Part shown: positions 42,195-50,519 of the stretch, one piece after another
Layout of the letters: each line of letters starts with the position of its first letter
How positions within the stretch are numbered: the stretch's first letter is position 1
From: Parvibaculaceae bacterium
GTDB taxonomy: Bacteria > Pseudomonadota > Alphaproteobacteria > Parvibaculales > Parvibaculaceae
Length of the DNA: 64,000 nt
Assembly (NCBI GenBank): GCA_028283765.1
Contig: JAPWJY010000008.1
Location: forward strand, 1 to 64,000
Direction of reading: 5' to 3'
The notes under the pieces: generated by a model
Databases searched by the model: none
What the model was told of the DNA's origin: nothing
The model's input: the letters and a program-made list of their open reading frames with translations, nothing else
Position numbers and translations under genes: made by a program

Positions 42195-42371
42195 ATGTTG
42201 TATTGGGCCGCTGTATTTTTTGTCATTGCACTGATAGCCGGTTTTCTCGGATTTGGCGGAATCGCTTCCGCCACGGCAGGGATCGCACAGATCCTGTTCT
42301 TCGTTTTTATCGTGCTGTTCGTGTTGAGCCTGATTTTCGGCGGGTTACGGGGTCGTCGTCCCCCGCTCTAG
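42195..42371 (+). CDS. DUF1328 small membrane protein
   Basis: A 58-residue protein made almost wholly of two transmembrane helices ('[20 protein letters not shown]' and '[20 protein letters not shown]') with a short basic tail 'GLRGRRPPL'. This is the DUF1328/YtjA pattern, found in general-stress regulons of alphaproteobacteria; the function is unknown. aggaggg lies seven bases before the ATG. It is the middle gene of the entericidin-DUF1328-CsbD trio, with a 25-base gap before it and 70 bases after. Confidence 0.88.
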   Translation: MLYWAAVFFVIALIAGFLGFGGIASATAGIAQILFFVFIVLFVLSLIFGGLRGRRPPL

Positions 42372-42441
42372 AAATCCTCGCTGTGGCAAGGAGAAGTTCA
42401 CGGACTTTTCCTTCCACACTCAACCTCAAGGGAGTCGATTC

Positions 42442-42642
42442 ATGAACTGGGATCAGGTCGCAGGCAACTGGAAGCAGATTTCCGGTGAGATACGCGCCAG
42501 GTGGGGCAAGCTCACGGATAGCGATGTCGAGATCATCCGCGGCAATCGGGAGAAGCTTGAAGGCGTCTTGCAGGAGCGTTACGGCACCGGCAGGGAAAAG
42601 GTCAAAAGCGATGTCGATGAATGGGTGAAGACCCTGAAGTAA
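42442..42642 (+). CDS. CsbD-family stress protein
   Basis: A 66-residue hydrophilic helical protein of the CsbD family: 'MNWDQVAGNWKQISGEIRAR' and 'WGKLTDSDVEIIRGNREKLE' followed by 'GVLQERYG' are the conserved blocks. CsbD proteins are general-stress markers controlled by sigma-B in Bacillus and often by EcfG or RpoS elsewhere; the molecular role is unknown. It is the last of three short genes behind the GGAAC-N17-GTT promoter. Confidence 0.92.
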   Translation: MNWDQVAGNWKQISGEIRARWGKLTDSDVEIIRGNREKLEGVLQERYGTGREKVKSDVDEWVKTLK

Positions 42643-43078
42643 GCCATCGGAAGGGAGCGGGATGCTCTCGTCCAACCCCGTCGCCAGCCGGACCTGGGTT
42701 CGCTGGCGAGGGTGCGGTGGCGCGGTATCCGCGTCGAATCTGGCGGGTTCCGTGAGGATGCCGCTTGCCGCCGCACCTGATTCTGTTTTTTTACAGAATT
42801 GTCGACGCCTTATCCCCGTCAGAACGGGGAATTATCCATTATTCACAGATTAAATTTTTGTAACGACCCAATGTGGCCAGAATAAGGTCGAAAGATCTTC
42901 ATTCAATGAACTTTGCCTGCGAGGCGAATAGTTCGAATTCAGCCCTTTTCATTCAGGTTCCATGCACCAAGTTGAAATGTATGGTGCTGGTATGCTGATG
43001 GTACAGGGACGGATATTTCCCTCTGGCATACGCTCTAACGGCATCGGCTGACACCTCGAAAACAGGAAAGGCTGAGCA
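42643..43078. other. intergenic region upstream of the EcfG-like sigma factor gene
   Basis: No gene is seen in these 436 bases. The AT-rich part from about 42780 to 42960 probably carries the sigma-factor promoter. An inverted repeat GCACCA-N12-TGGTGC at about 42964-42987 could be an operator, but I cannot name a regulator. No GGAAC-N16/17-GTT motif is present on the plus strand here, so autoregulation by EcfG is not evident. Confidence 0.4.
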
Positions 43079-43735
43079 ATGACCAACGAACCCGCCAAGC
43101 AACAAAAATCCTCTGTCGACAGCGAACCGTTCGAAGTTCTGAGCGACGATGACTTCAGGAAAGAGATGATGGAAGCGCTGCCGCATTTGCGCGCTTTCGC
43201 CCGGTCGCTTGCAGGTAATCGTGATGCAGCGGACGATCTTGTACAGGATTGTCTTGTGAAGGCGTGGTCCGCGCGTGCCAGATTTCGCGGGGGCTCCAGT
43301 TTTCGCTCATGGTCCTTTGTGATTTTGCGCAACATTTTCCTCTCGGCGCGCCGGCGCGACAAGTTTGTCGGCGAATGGGACGAGGATGAGATGGCGCGGC
43401 GCCTGTGGGTGCCTGCCGCTCAGGAATCCCAGCTCGATCTCGCCGATCTCCAGCGCGCCCTCATGGAATTGCCCCAGGCGCAGCGCGAAGCCATTGTGCT
43501 CGCCGGTGCGGCGGGTCTCCCCTACGAAGAAGTTGCCGAGATTTGCGGATGCGCCGTCGGCACCGTGAAAAGCCGTGTGGCGCGCGCGCGCGTCGCCCTG
43601 TTGCGGATGATCGAGAACGGCGAAGGCCAGAAGCGCAGCGAAAGCAAGGTACCGGCCATTGAGGTAATGGATTTTCTCTGGGCCCAGGTAACCGGCGAAC
43701 TGGCCAGGAGCCGTGAAACCCGGCTTGTGTTGTGA
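43079..43735 (+). CDS. EcfG-like ECF sigma factor (general stress response)
   Basis: A 218-residue extracytoplasmic-function sigma factor close to the EcfG (ECF15) group, which drives the general stress response in alphaproteobacteria. Region 2 starts with 'LPHLRAFARSLAGNRDAADD' and 'LVQDCLVKAWSARARFRGG'; region 4 ends with 'LPYEEVAEICGCAVGTVKSR', the EcfG-typical helix-turn-helix ('EICGCAVGT[IV]KSR'). An N-terminal extension of about 35 polar residues and a C-terminal extension of about 35 residues are longer than usual. Release from a NepR anti-sigma factor by phosphorylated PhyR is the known mechanism. A NepR-like gene follows, but no phyR or kinase is in the window. Confidence 0.9.
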   Translation: MTNEPAKQQKSSVDSEPFEVLSDDDFRKEMMEALPHLRAFARSLAGNRDAADDLVQDCLVKAWSARARFRGGSSFRSWSFVILRNIFLSARRRDKFVGEWDEDEMARRLWVPAAQESQLDLADLQRALMELPQAQREAIVLAGAAGLPYEEVAEICGCAVGTVKSRVARARVALLRMIENGEGQKRSESKVPAIEVMDFLWAQVTGELARSRETRLVL

Positions 43736-43750
43736 CGAGAGTGCAAGGCC

Positions 43751-43782
43751 CGGGAAACACATAAAATTTTATGTGTTTCCCG
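43751..43782. repeat. 32-bp perfect palindrome between sigma factor and NepR-like gene
   Basis: CGGGAAACACATAAAA is followed directly by its exact reverse complement, giving a 32-bp palindrome without spacer. It begins 15 bases after the sigma-factor stop. It could be a terminator hairpin (without a T-run), a protein-binding operator, or a processing site that separates the two genes. Confidence 0.85.
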
Positions 43783-43800
43783 AAATCAGAATTTGCCCGT

Positions 43801-44220
43801 ATGGATTGGAACCTTGATATAAGCCGAGCATTGGCGACAAGAGTGCGCAATGTCACGGACATGATGCCGTCGTCTTCTTGGACTGCTTTTGCAGTTCATG
43901 ATGGGAAACAGGTGGACGTCTTGAGACAGGGACATAAAGGGCCAAAGTCCGTGGTCCAGAAGCCGGGTACTGCCGGGCCTCCGGCTCTGCAGCCCGATGT
44001 GAAGCGAGGCATGGTTTTCGAGGCCGCACCGGAGAGTGCCGGAAAGGTCGGAAGCTGGGTTTCCGGCGATCCCGAACAGGCTCAGGCCAGTGCGGCTACG
44101 GACCCGGTTCAGGAAGGCGTGACGGAGCTTTATAACGCCGTTCTCAAGGAGCCTCTCCCCGATCGCCTGACCGATACGATCGAAAATCTCGGCGACGAGG
44201 ATGAAGAACCCCGGTCCTGA
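43801..44220 (+). CDS. NepR-like anti-sigma factor with a long N-terminal extension
   Basis: The C-terminal 37 residues match the NepR core: '[20 protein letters not shown]' plus '[17 protein letters not shown]', compared with the family pattern G-L-x2-L-Y-x2-V-x-x-E-P-[VL]-P-D-R-[FL]. NepR binds the EcfG sigma factor and is displaced by phosphorylated PhyR. Here about 100 residues precede the core, with low-complexity Pro/Ala/Gly parts ('[20 protein letters not shown]'), which NepR usually lacks. The true start is uncertain: 43771 lies inside the palindrome, and 43801, 43861 and 44011 are further options, none with a good ribosome-binding site. It follows the sigma gene on the same strand, whereas nepR usually precedes it. 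Confidence 0.7.
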   Translation: MDWNLDISRALATRVRNVTDMMPSSSWTAFAVHDGKQVDVLRQGHKGPKSVVQKPGTAGPPALQPDVKRGMVFEAAPESAGKVGSWVSGDPEQAQASAATDPVQEGVTELYNAVLKEPLPDRLTDTIENLGDEDEEPRS

Positions 44221-44315
44221 TTTACGTTGCAGGGGCGCCTTGCGCCCACCCTTTTGCTCATGGACGCCACGGCCCTCATTGGCGAGGGCGCGCGCGGGTG
44301 CTATATCCCCGGCCC

Positions 44316-46133
44316 ATGAGTGACAAAAACCCTACCGATCTCGCCCATATCCGCAATTTCTCGATCATCGCCCACATCGATCACGGGAAATCGACGCTTG
44401 CCGACCGGCTGATCCAGCTTTGCGGGGGCCTGACCCAGCGCGAGATGAAGGAGCAGGTGCTCGATTCCATGGATATCGAGCGCGAGCGCGGCATCACCAT
44501 CAAGGCGCAGACGGTCAGGCTCGACTACACCTACAAGAATGGGGAGCTTTATGAGCTGAACCTGATCGACACCCCCGGCCACGTCGACTTCGCCTATGAG
44601 GTCAACCGCTCGCTGGCCGCCTGTGAAGGCTCGCTGCTGGTGGTCGACGCGAGCCAGGGCGTGGAAGCCCAGACGCTGGCGAATGTCTATCAGGCCATCG
44701 AGGTCAATCACGAGATTATCCCCGTCCTCAACAAGATCGACCTGCCCGCCGCCGAGCCTGAGCGCGTGCGCGAACAGATCGAGGAGGTGATCGGGCTCGA
44801 CACCTCCAACGCGGTTGAAATTTCCGCCAAGACCGGCCTTGGCATCGAGGCGGTGCTGGAAGCGATCGTCGAACGCCTGCCCTCGCCCAAAGGCGATGCC
44901 ACAGCCCCCCTCAAGGCCATGCTGGTCGATAGCTGGTATGACAGCTATCTCGGCGTGGTCGTGCTGGTGCGGGTGATCGACGGCGAGATGCGCAAGGGCC
45001 AGCGGATCAAGATGATGGCCTCCGGCGGCGCTTACACGCTTGATCAGGTGGGCATTTTCCGGCCGAAGAAGGAAAATGTCGCGGCGCTGGGGCCGGGAGA
45101 AATCGGTTTCTTCACGGCCTCGATCAAGGAAGTGGCTGACACCCGCGTCGGCGATACGGTGACGGAGGAGCGACGCCCCTGCGCGGCCGCGCTGCCGGGC
45201 TTCAGGCCCGCCCAGCCCGTGGTGTTCTGCGGTCTCTTCCCGGTCGATGCCTCGGAATTCGAGGATCTGCGCGACGCCATCGGCAAGCTCCGGCTCAATG
45301 ACGCGAGCTTCGAGTTCGAGATGGAAACCTCCGCGGCGCTCGGTTTCGGCTTCCGTTGCGGTTTCCTCGGCCTGCTGCATCTGGAAATCGTGCGCGAGCG
45401 GATCGAGCGCGAATTCAATATCGACCTCATCACCACCGCGCCCTCGGTCGTCTATCACCTCTATATGACCAACGGCGACATGATCGAGATGCACAATCCC
45501 GCCGACATGCCCGATGTGGTCAAGATCGACCATATCGAGGAGCCGTGGATCCGGGCCACCATTCTGGTGCCGGATGAGTATCTGGGCTCGATCCTGAAGC
45601 TGTGCGAGGACCGGCGCGGGCGGCAGGTGGAACTCACCTATGCCGGTTCACGCGCCATGCTGGTCTACCGGCTGCCGCTCAACGAGGTGGTGTTCGACTT
45701 CTACGACCGGCTCAAGTCGGTTTCGCGCGGCTATGCCAGCTTCGACTATCACATCGAGGGCTATGAAACCGGCGATCTGGTGCGCATGTCGGTGCTGGTG
45801 AACGAGGAGCCGGTGGACGCGCTCTCCATGGTGGTGCACCGGGCGCGCGCCGAGCAGCGGGGCCGGGCCATGTGCGAGAAGCTGAAGGAACTGATCCCCC
45901 AGCATCTGTTCAAGATTCCGATCCAGGCGGCCATCGGTGGCAAGGTGATCGCGCGCGAGACGATTTCGGCGCTGCGCAAGGACGTGACCGCCAAATGCTA
46001 TGGCGGCGACATCACCCGCAAGCGCAAGCTTCTGGACAAGCAGAAGGAGGGCAAGAAGAAGATGCGCCAGTTCGGCCGCGTCGACATTCCGCAGGACGCC
46101 TTCATCGCCGCCCTCAAGATGGACGAAAACTGA
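44316..46133 (+). CDS. lepA: elongation factor 4 (LepA)
   Basis: LepA is a ribosome-associated translational GTPase that acts during stress and initiation. The 605-residue protein has the G1 motif in '[20 protein letters not shown]', the switch region '[20 protein letters not shown]', NKxD as '[16 protein letters not shown]', and the C-terminal LepA-specific domain starting '[20 protein letters not shown]' with the tail '[20 protein letters not shown]' in near-identical form ('[20 protein letters not shown]'). The ATG at 44316 gives a standard LepA N-terminus ('[20 protein letters not shown]'); six codons upstream are also open. Confidence 0.97.
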   Translation: MSDKNPTDLAHIRNFSIIAHIDHGKSTLADRLIQLCGGLTQREMKEQVLDSMDIERERGITIKAQTVRLDYTYKNGELYELNLIDTPGHVDFAYEVNRSLAACEGSLLVVDASQGVEAQTLANVYQAIEVNHEIIPVLNKIDLPAAEPERVREQIEEVIGLDTSNAVEISAKTGLGIEAVLEAIVERLPSPKGDATAPLKAMLVDSWYDSYLGVVVLVRVIDGEMRKGQRIKMMASGGAYTLDQVGIFRPKKENVAALGPGEIGFFTASIKEVADTRVGDTVTEERRPCAAALPGFRPAQPVVFCGLFPVDASEFEDLRDAIGKLRLNDASFEFEMETSAALGFGFRCGFLGLLHLEIVRERIEREFNIDLITTAPSVVYHLYMTNGDMIEMHNPADMPDVVKIDHIEEPWIRATILVPDEYLGSILKLCEDRRGRQVELTYAGSRAMLVYRLPLNEVVFDFYDRLKSVSRGYASFDYHIEGYETGDLVRMSVLVNEEPVDALSMVVHRARAEQRGRAMCEKLKELIPQHLFKIPIQAAIGGKVIARETISALRKDVTAKCYGGDITRKRKLLDKQKEGKKKMRQFGRVDIPQDAFIAALKMDEN

Positions 46134-46171
46134 GCGGAGTTCGCTTTTTGGTGTTCCGGCCGGGTATCCCG

Positions 46172-46486
46172 TCAGCCGAACATGCGCCGCGGCTTCTTGC
46201 GGCGAAAGCCGGTGAGCAGCAGCAAAAGCACGCCGGGCAGGCCCGCCACGATCCAGGCGGGGAAGGCGAGGAACGGCTCCACGGCCTCGCTCCAGGCCGG
46301 TGCCGAAAGCCTGTCGCGGATCAGCGTCTGGGTGAAGGTGAACGAATCGGGCAGGAAGCGCTGCCAGAGCGCGCCCAGCGACGAGGGCACATCGCCCCCC
46401 TGGGCAAAGCCCGTATAGACGTCAAATCCAAGCGCAGCGATGCCTGAGAGAAGGAGCAGCCAGCCGATGACTCGCAAAACAGTCAT
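46172..46486 (-). CDS. small membrane protein of unknown function
   Basis: A 104-residue protein with two transmembrane helices (about 5-24, 'RVIGWLLLLSGIAALGFDVY', and about 75-95, 'FPAWIVAGLPGVLLLLLTGF') joined by a polar loop, and a basic tail 'RRKKPRRMFG'. Similar short two-helix proteins occur next to lepA in other alphaproteobacteria, but I know no function. It converges on lepA, with 38 bases between the stops. The ATG at 46486 has ggattttga upstream; it is a reasonable start. Confidence 0.6.
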   Translation of the reverse strand: MTVLRVIGWLLLLSGIAALGFDVYTGFAQGGDVPSSLGALWQRFLPDSFTFTQTLIRDRLSAPAWSEAVEPFLAFPAWIVAGLPGVLLLLLTGFRRKKPRRMFG

Positions 46487-46746
46487 TCAAAATCCCTGGA
46501 TTCTGGCCCCCCGCCATCCCGCAAGGGGATCATAGCCGCTCATTTTGCCGTTGATACACCGCAATTTTGCAGAAAATGGACAAAAGCGCCCGCCTCTTGC
46601 TTCCAATGTGTCATTCATATCGGAAAAAGGGGCATATCGGAAAAAGGGGCGGCCTGCCCGCCGGATGCCGGTTGATTAAGAGCGGCGCTCTTGTATAGTC
46701 CGGCGCTTCTGGAAACCGGCCCGCCCAACAGCCCCGGCTTTCCTGT

Positions 46747-46836
46747 GGAGGGGTGGCCGAGTGGTTGAAGGCGCACGCCTGGAAAGTGTGTATACGGGTA
46801 ACCGTATCGTGAGTTCGAATCTCATCCCCTCCGCCA
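46747..46836 (+). tRNA. tRNA-Ser (anticodon GGA)
   Basis: A 90-nucleotide gene with an encoded CCA end. The 7-bp acceptor stem pairs GGAGGGG (46747-46753) with CCCCTCC (46826-46832), the discriminator base is G, and CCA follows. The anticodon loop reads ctGGAaa, giving tRNA-Ser for UCC/UCU codons. A long variable arm (GTGTATACGGGTAACCGTATCG region) is typical of class II tRNA-Ser, and the T loop is TTCGAAT. Confidence 0.97.
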
Positions 46837-46920
46837 TCCCGGCTAATTTCTCACCAGTTTGCGAACCGATAGACCGCCGATAGCCGCACAATGAAAGCTG
46901 AAGTCCTGCGCAGGCGGCTC

Positions 46921-47319
46921 TCATAGATTTGAGACTGAGGCCGAAGCGGTCATTTCCTCACGCAGCGCGGCCCAGGACAACAGAGCATCGAGCGCCGGGC
47001 ACAATGCCTGCCCCCATTCCGTTAGACAGTATTCGACCTTGGGCGGCACCTGATGGTGAACTATGCGGCTCACGATGCCGTCGCCTTCCATCTGGCGAAG
47101 CTGCTGGATCAGCATCTTTTGCGATACGGCCGGGATTGCTCGCTCAAGGTCCGAGAACCGCATGACGTTGCCGCCGAACAGGTGGAACAGGATTATCAGC
47201 TTCCACCTGCCTTCTAGAAGCTTCAGCACGTTCTCGACGCCTTCGGCCGCCGTCTCGCGCGTATGCTCGACGGGCTTACTTTTAGGTGAGTTCCTTACTT
47301 TTTCGTCTGTTCTTGTCAT
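46921..47319 (-). CDS. HxlR-family transcriptional regulator
   Basis: A 132-residue winged-helix repressor or activator of the HxlR family: 'LKLLEGRWKLIILFHLFGGN' and 'MRFSDLERAIPAVSQKMLIQ' with 'RQMEGDGIVSRIVHHQVPPK' are its core blocks. HxlR proteins often sense redox state or reactive carbonyls through a cysteine; here the only ones are near the C-terminus ('EYCLTEWGQALCPALDALLS'). The start ATG at 47319 is divergent from an NTF2-like gene, 52 bases away, so it probably controls that gene and the following SDR gene. It lies 85 bases from tRNA-Ser, at the start of what looks like an accessory module. Confidence 0.92.
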   Translation of the reverse strand: MTRTDEKVRNSPKSKPVEHTRETAAEGVENVLKLLEGRWKLIILFHLFGGNVMRFSDLERAIPAVSQKMLIQQLRQMEGDGIVSRIVHHQVPPKVEYCLTEWGQALCPALDALLSWAALREEMTASASVSNL

Positions 47320-47371
47320 TTGGGCAAACTAGGACGATCTACGCGGGGAAACAACACATCAGGAGAATGCC

Positions 47372-47698
47372 ATGTCGATTATCCTTCCAAGGGCGATCGT
47401 GGCCTATTTCGCCGCAGATCAGAACGATGGCGATGCCGTCGCCCTTTGCTTTACCGAAAACGCCATCGTCATAGACGAGCGGCAGACCCATGCGGGCCGC
47501 GATGCCATCCGCCGATGGAAGGCCGAAACGACCACGAAATTCAGCTACACCGTCGATCCCTTTGCGGTCAGCGAGGAAGGCGGTCAAACCGTGGTGACAG
47601 GCCACGTCGCGGGGGACTTCCCCAGTAGCCCGGTCGATCTGCGCTATGCGTTCGTTTTGGAAGGCGACCAGATCGCCCGGCTTGAGATCACCCTATGA
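47372..47698 (+). CDS. NTF2/SnoaL-like protein
   Basis: A 108-residue small cone-shaped NTF2-fold protein: '[20 protein letters not shown]', '[20 protein letters not shown]' and '[20 protein letters not shown]' are typical of SnoaL-like polyketide cyclases and DUF4440-like proteins. No catalytic residues are assignable. agaatgcc precedes the ATG after caggag. It shares 4 bases with the SDR gene (ATGA), so both are translated together, and the divergent HxlR gene is the likely regulator. Confidence 0.88.
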   Translation: MSIILPRAIVAYFAADQNDGDAVALCFTENAIVIDERQTHAGRDAIRRWKAETTTKFSYTVDPFAVSEEGGQTVVTGHVAGDFPSSPVDLRYAFVLEGDQIARLEITL

Positions 47699-48477
47699 GC
47701 TTCGATCTGGGCTTGAACGGCGCGCGCGCCCTGGTGACGGGCGGAACGAAGGGCATCGGCGCTGCCGTAGTCGATGTGCTGCGCACGGCCGGCGCTCGTG
47801 TGGTGACGACCGCGCGCAACGTGCCGACCAGTTCAGCGGGTGATGTTCGCTACATCGCGGCCGACATTACGACCGCCGAAGGCTGTGCCACGGTGGCCTC
47901 TGGCGTGCTCGATCTTCTCGGCGGCGTGGATGTTGTCGTGCATGTGGTGGGCGGTTCATCCGCGCCCGGTGGCGGGTTTGCCGCCCTCGACGATGCGGGA
48001 TGGTTCAAGGAACTGAGCTACAATCTCATGCCGGCCGTCCGCCTCGACCGCGCGCTGTTGCCCGCCATGATCGCGCAGGGTGCGGGCGTGATCGTGCATG
48101 TCACCTCGATCCAGAACCGCTTGCCACTGCCGGAATCCACGACCGCTTACGCAGCGGCGAAGGCCGCTCTTTCGACCTATAGCAAGAGCTTGTCGAAGGA
48201 GGTCACACCGAAGGGCGTTCGCGTGGTGCGGGTTTCTCCCGGCTGGGTGGAGACTGAGGCGGCGGTTGCATTGGCCGGGCGCTTGGCCGCGCAGGCGGGC
48301 ACGGACTACGAGGGCGGCAAACGGATTATCATGGATTCCCTGGGCGGCATCCCGCTTGGCCGACCCGCCAAGCCGGCAGAGGTTGCCAATCTTGTTGCCT
48401 TCGTGGTTTCCCCGCGCGCCGGGGCGGTGACAGGCACTGAGTTCGTGATAGACGGCGGCACGGTCCCGACCGCCTGA
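47695..48477 (+). CDS. short-chain dehydrogenase/reductase (SDR)
   Basis: A 260-residue classical SDR oxidoreductase. The nucleotide-binding TGxxxGIG is in '[20 protein letters not shown]'; the catalytic serine lies in '[17 protein letters not shown]' and the YxxxK pair in '[17 protein letters not shown]'. The C-terminal '[14 protein letters not shown]' is standard. The acidic or basic residue after the second strand (TTARN) suggests NADP(H) use. The substrate is unknown; small molecule detoxification would fit the neighbouring HxlR and SnoaL-like genes. Confidence 0.94.
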   Translation: MSFDLGLNGARALVTGGTKGIGAAVVDVLRTAGARVVTTARNVPTSSAGDVRYIAADITTAEGCATVASGVLDLLGGVDVVVHVVGGSSAPGGGFAALDDAGWFKELSYNLMPAVRLDRALLPAMIAQGAGVIVHVTSIQNRLPLPESTTAYAAAKAALSTYSKSLSKEVTPKGVRVVRVSPGWVETEAAVALAGRLAAQAGTDYEGGKRIIMDSLGGIPLGRPAKPAEVANLVAFVVSPRAGAVTGTEFVIDGGTVPTA

Positions 48478-48724
48478 CGGGATATTGCCGAATCTATTCC
48501 CATGAAATTCCGCCAACTGTCACGCGTCATTCAGGAGGGCAATAGCGTAGGCGTAGTTCTCCGTTTCATCGGCTTTGGCCCGCCATATCAAAGATAATAA
48601 GATGTACCGTTGACACCGGCTGCTATTGGTTAGTCGGGATTTATCTCCATGCTTTCGGAATGAACTCTCTGAAGCCCAGCCGTACTCCGTTTATCTTATC
48701 CCCGCATCCTGTGCACGTCGCAGG

Positions 48725-48757
48725 ACCGGCCCGAAGGATGATCTCCTCCGGGCCGGT
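48725..48757. terminator. hairpin between convergent SDR and pirin genes
   Basis: ACCGGCCCG (48725-48733) and CGGGCCGGT (48749-48757) form a 9-bp GC-rich stem. On the plus strand a T-containing tail (tgtattta) follows. It lies 6 bases past the pirin stop and could terminate transcription from either side. Confidence 0.5.
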
Positions 48758-48762
48758 TGTAT

Positions 48763-49461
48763 TTACGCCGCATCCACCAGAACGATCTCGCTGTCCTCGA
48801 TGGCGGTGATGCGGACGGTGTCGACATTGGTGATGGCGACGCCGTCGCGGGCGTTGGCGCGGACGCCGCCGATTTCCACCGCGCCGAAGGCGGGGACGAG
48901 GTAGCCCTTGCGGGTGGCGCCCAGCGGATATTCCACTGTTTCGCCCGCCTTCAGCGCCACGCCGACGACGCGGGCGTCGGTGCGGATGGGGAGGGCGTCG
49001 TTGTCGTTCTCGTAGCCGGAGGCGAGCGTCACGAAACGGCCGCCGCGATCGGCTTTCGGGAAGGGCCTGGTGCCCCATGAGGGCTTTTCGCCGCCGCGGG
49101 TCGGGATGATCCAGATCTGGAAGATCTTCGTCGCCACGTCCTCGCGGTTATATTCCGAATGTGCGATGCCGGTGCCCGCGGACATCACCTGCACGTCGCC
49201 CGCCACGGTGCGGCCCTTGTTGCCGAGATTGTCCTCGTGCGTGATCGCACCCTCGCGGACATAGGTGATGATCTCCATGTCGCGGTGCGGGTGGGGCGGA
49301 AAGCCGGTGCCGGGGGCGATGGTGTCGTCGTTCCAGACCCTGAGGTTGCCCCAGTGCATGCGGTCCGGATCATGATAGTTGGCGAAGCTGAAATGATGTT
49401 TGGCGTCGAGCCAGCCGTGGTTCTCGCCGCCGAGTTCAGCGAATGGACGCAGTTCGATCAT
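48763..49461 (-). CDS. pirin-family protein
   Basis: A 232-residue bicupin of the pirin family. The metal-binding N-terminal cupin has the motif 'GFPPHPHRDMEIITYVREGA' and 'SAGTGIAHSEYNRE', with the three histidines and one glutamate that hold Fe. Bacterial pirins include quercetin 2,3-dioxygenases (YhhW type) and regulators of pyruvate dehydrogenase; the exact role is unknown. The start is at 49461 (MIELRPFAEL), preceded by caggagactt; the upstream in-frame start at 49494 lacks such a site. It is divergent from a LysR-type gene, which in many proteobacteria controls pirin. Confidence 0.93.
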   Translation of the reverse strand: MIELRPFAELGGENHGWLDAKHHFSFANYHDPDRMHWGNLRVWNDDTIAPGTGFPPHPHRDMEIITYVREGAITHEDNLGNKGRTVAGDVQVMSAGTGIAHSEYNREDVATKIFQIWIIPTRGGEKPSWGTRPFPKADRGGRFVTLASGYENDNDALPIRTDARVVGVALKAGETVEYPLGATRKGYLVPAFGAVEIGGVRANARDGVAITNVDTVRITAIEDSEIVLVDAA

Positions 49462-49590
49462 GGCAAGTCTCCTGATGGTGTGAGCGGTCCGCACCGGTGC
49501 GGCCGCGTCGTTTCATGGAGTGGATATAGGCCTTGCCACGCTTTGATGGAGTGGGATAATTCCGTTGAAACTGTTCGAAAGAGTTGAACA

Positions 49591-50519
49591 ATGACAAATC
49601 CCGGCACACCGACCCTCGAACAGCTTCACGTGTTCCTGGCGGTGGTTGATACCGGGAGCTTCGCGGCGCCGGGCGGCGGCTCAACCGCGCCGTTTCGGTC
49701 ATCAGCTACGGCATCGCCAATCTGGAAGCGCAGCTCGGCCTTGCCCTGTTCGAGCGCAAGGGCACGCGCAAGCCGGAACTCACGGCCGCCGGGCGCGCGG
49801 TGCTGTCGGAGGCGCGCGCGGTCAATCAGGGAATAGACAGCCTGCGCGCCAAGGTGAAGGGGCTGCTCGACGGGCTGGAGGCGGAGGTGGACATCGCCGT
49901 CGATGTGATGCTGCCTGCCAACAGGCTGGGCAGGGTGCTCAGGGCCTTTGCCGAAGCCTATCCCACGGTGTCGCTGCGCCTCCATGTCGAGGCGCTGGGC
50001 GCGATCACCGCGATGGTGCTGGAGCGCAAGGCGGTGATCGGCATTTCCGGGCCGCTGGCCTCGGGCGTCGGCGGGGTCGAGTGCATCGCGGCGGGTTCGG
50101 TGCTGATGGTGCCGGTGGCCGCGCCCGATCACCCGCTCGGCCGGATGGAGCGGATCGCTCCCGGCGAGGCGCGCAACCATATCCAGCTCGTGCTGACCGA
50201 CCGCTCGCAATTCACCGAGGGGCAGGATTATTCGGTGCTGAGCCCGCGCACCTGGCGGCTCGCCGATCTGGGCGCCAAACATGCGATGCTGCGCGAGGGG
50301 ATCGGCTGGGGCAACATGCCCCTGCCGCTGGTGCAGCCCGATCTGGTGGACGGGACGCTGCTCCGGCTCGCCATGCCGGACCATCCGGGCGGTACCTACC
50401 GGTTCGGGGGCATCTGGCGGCGAGATACGCCGCCGGGGCCGGCCGCCTCATGGCTGCTCGACCAGTTCGTGGCGCTCGGCGCGGGCGATGTGGCGGAAGA
50501 GGGAATGGGGGACATATGA
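49591..50519 (+). pseudogene. LysR-type transcriptional regulator, frameshifted
   Basis: The gene encodes a LysR-type regulator if one base is added near 49667-49672. The N-terminal part reads 'TPTLEQLHVFLAVVDTGSFA', the start of the LysR helix-turn-helix. After 'SFAA' the frame shifts, and the +2 frame continues 'GRRLNRAVSVISYGIANLEA', 'QLGLALFERKGTRKPELTAA' and a complete substrate-binding domain to 50519. The lesion lies in a GGCGCCGGGCGGCGG run, so one missing G or C restores a protein of about 309 residues. As read, the product is cut after 81 residues. It is divergent from pirin, 129 bases away, and ends 4 bases inside the TMEM175 gene. Confidence 0.88.

Noticed and set aside
42964-42987. 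GCACCA-N12-TGGTGC repeat as an NtrC or other named operator
   Set aside because: The spacing is too long for NtrC and no other regulator can be named, so it is mentioned only in the intergenic entry.
43808-43832. Second EcfG-like promoter before the NepR-like gene (GGAAC then CATT)
   Set aside because: The -10 part differs from GTT and it would lie inside the extended coding region, so the match is too weak.
46676-46924. 82-codon minus-strand frame across tRNA-Ser
   Set aside because: It is the common false gene read through the complement of a tRNA ('[12 protein letters not shown]').
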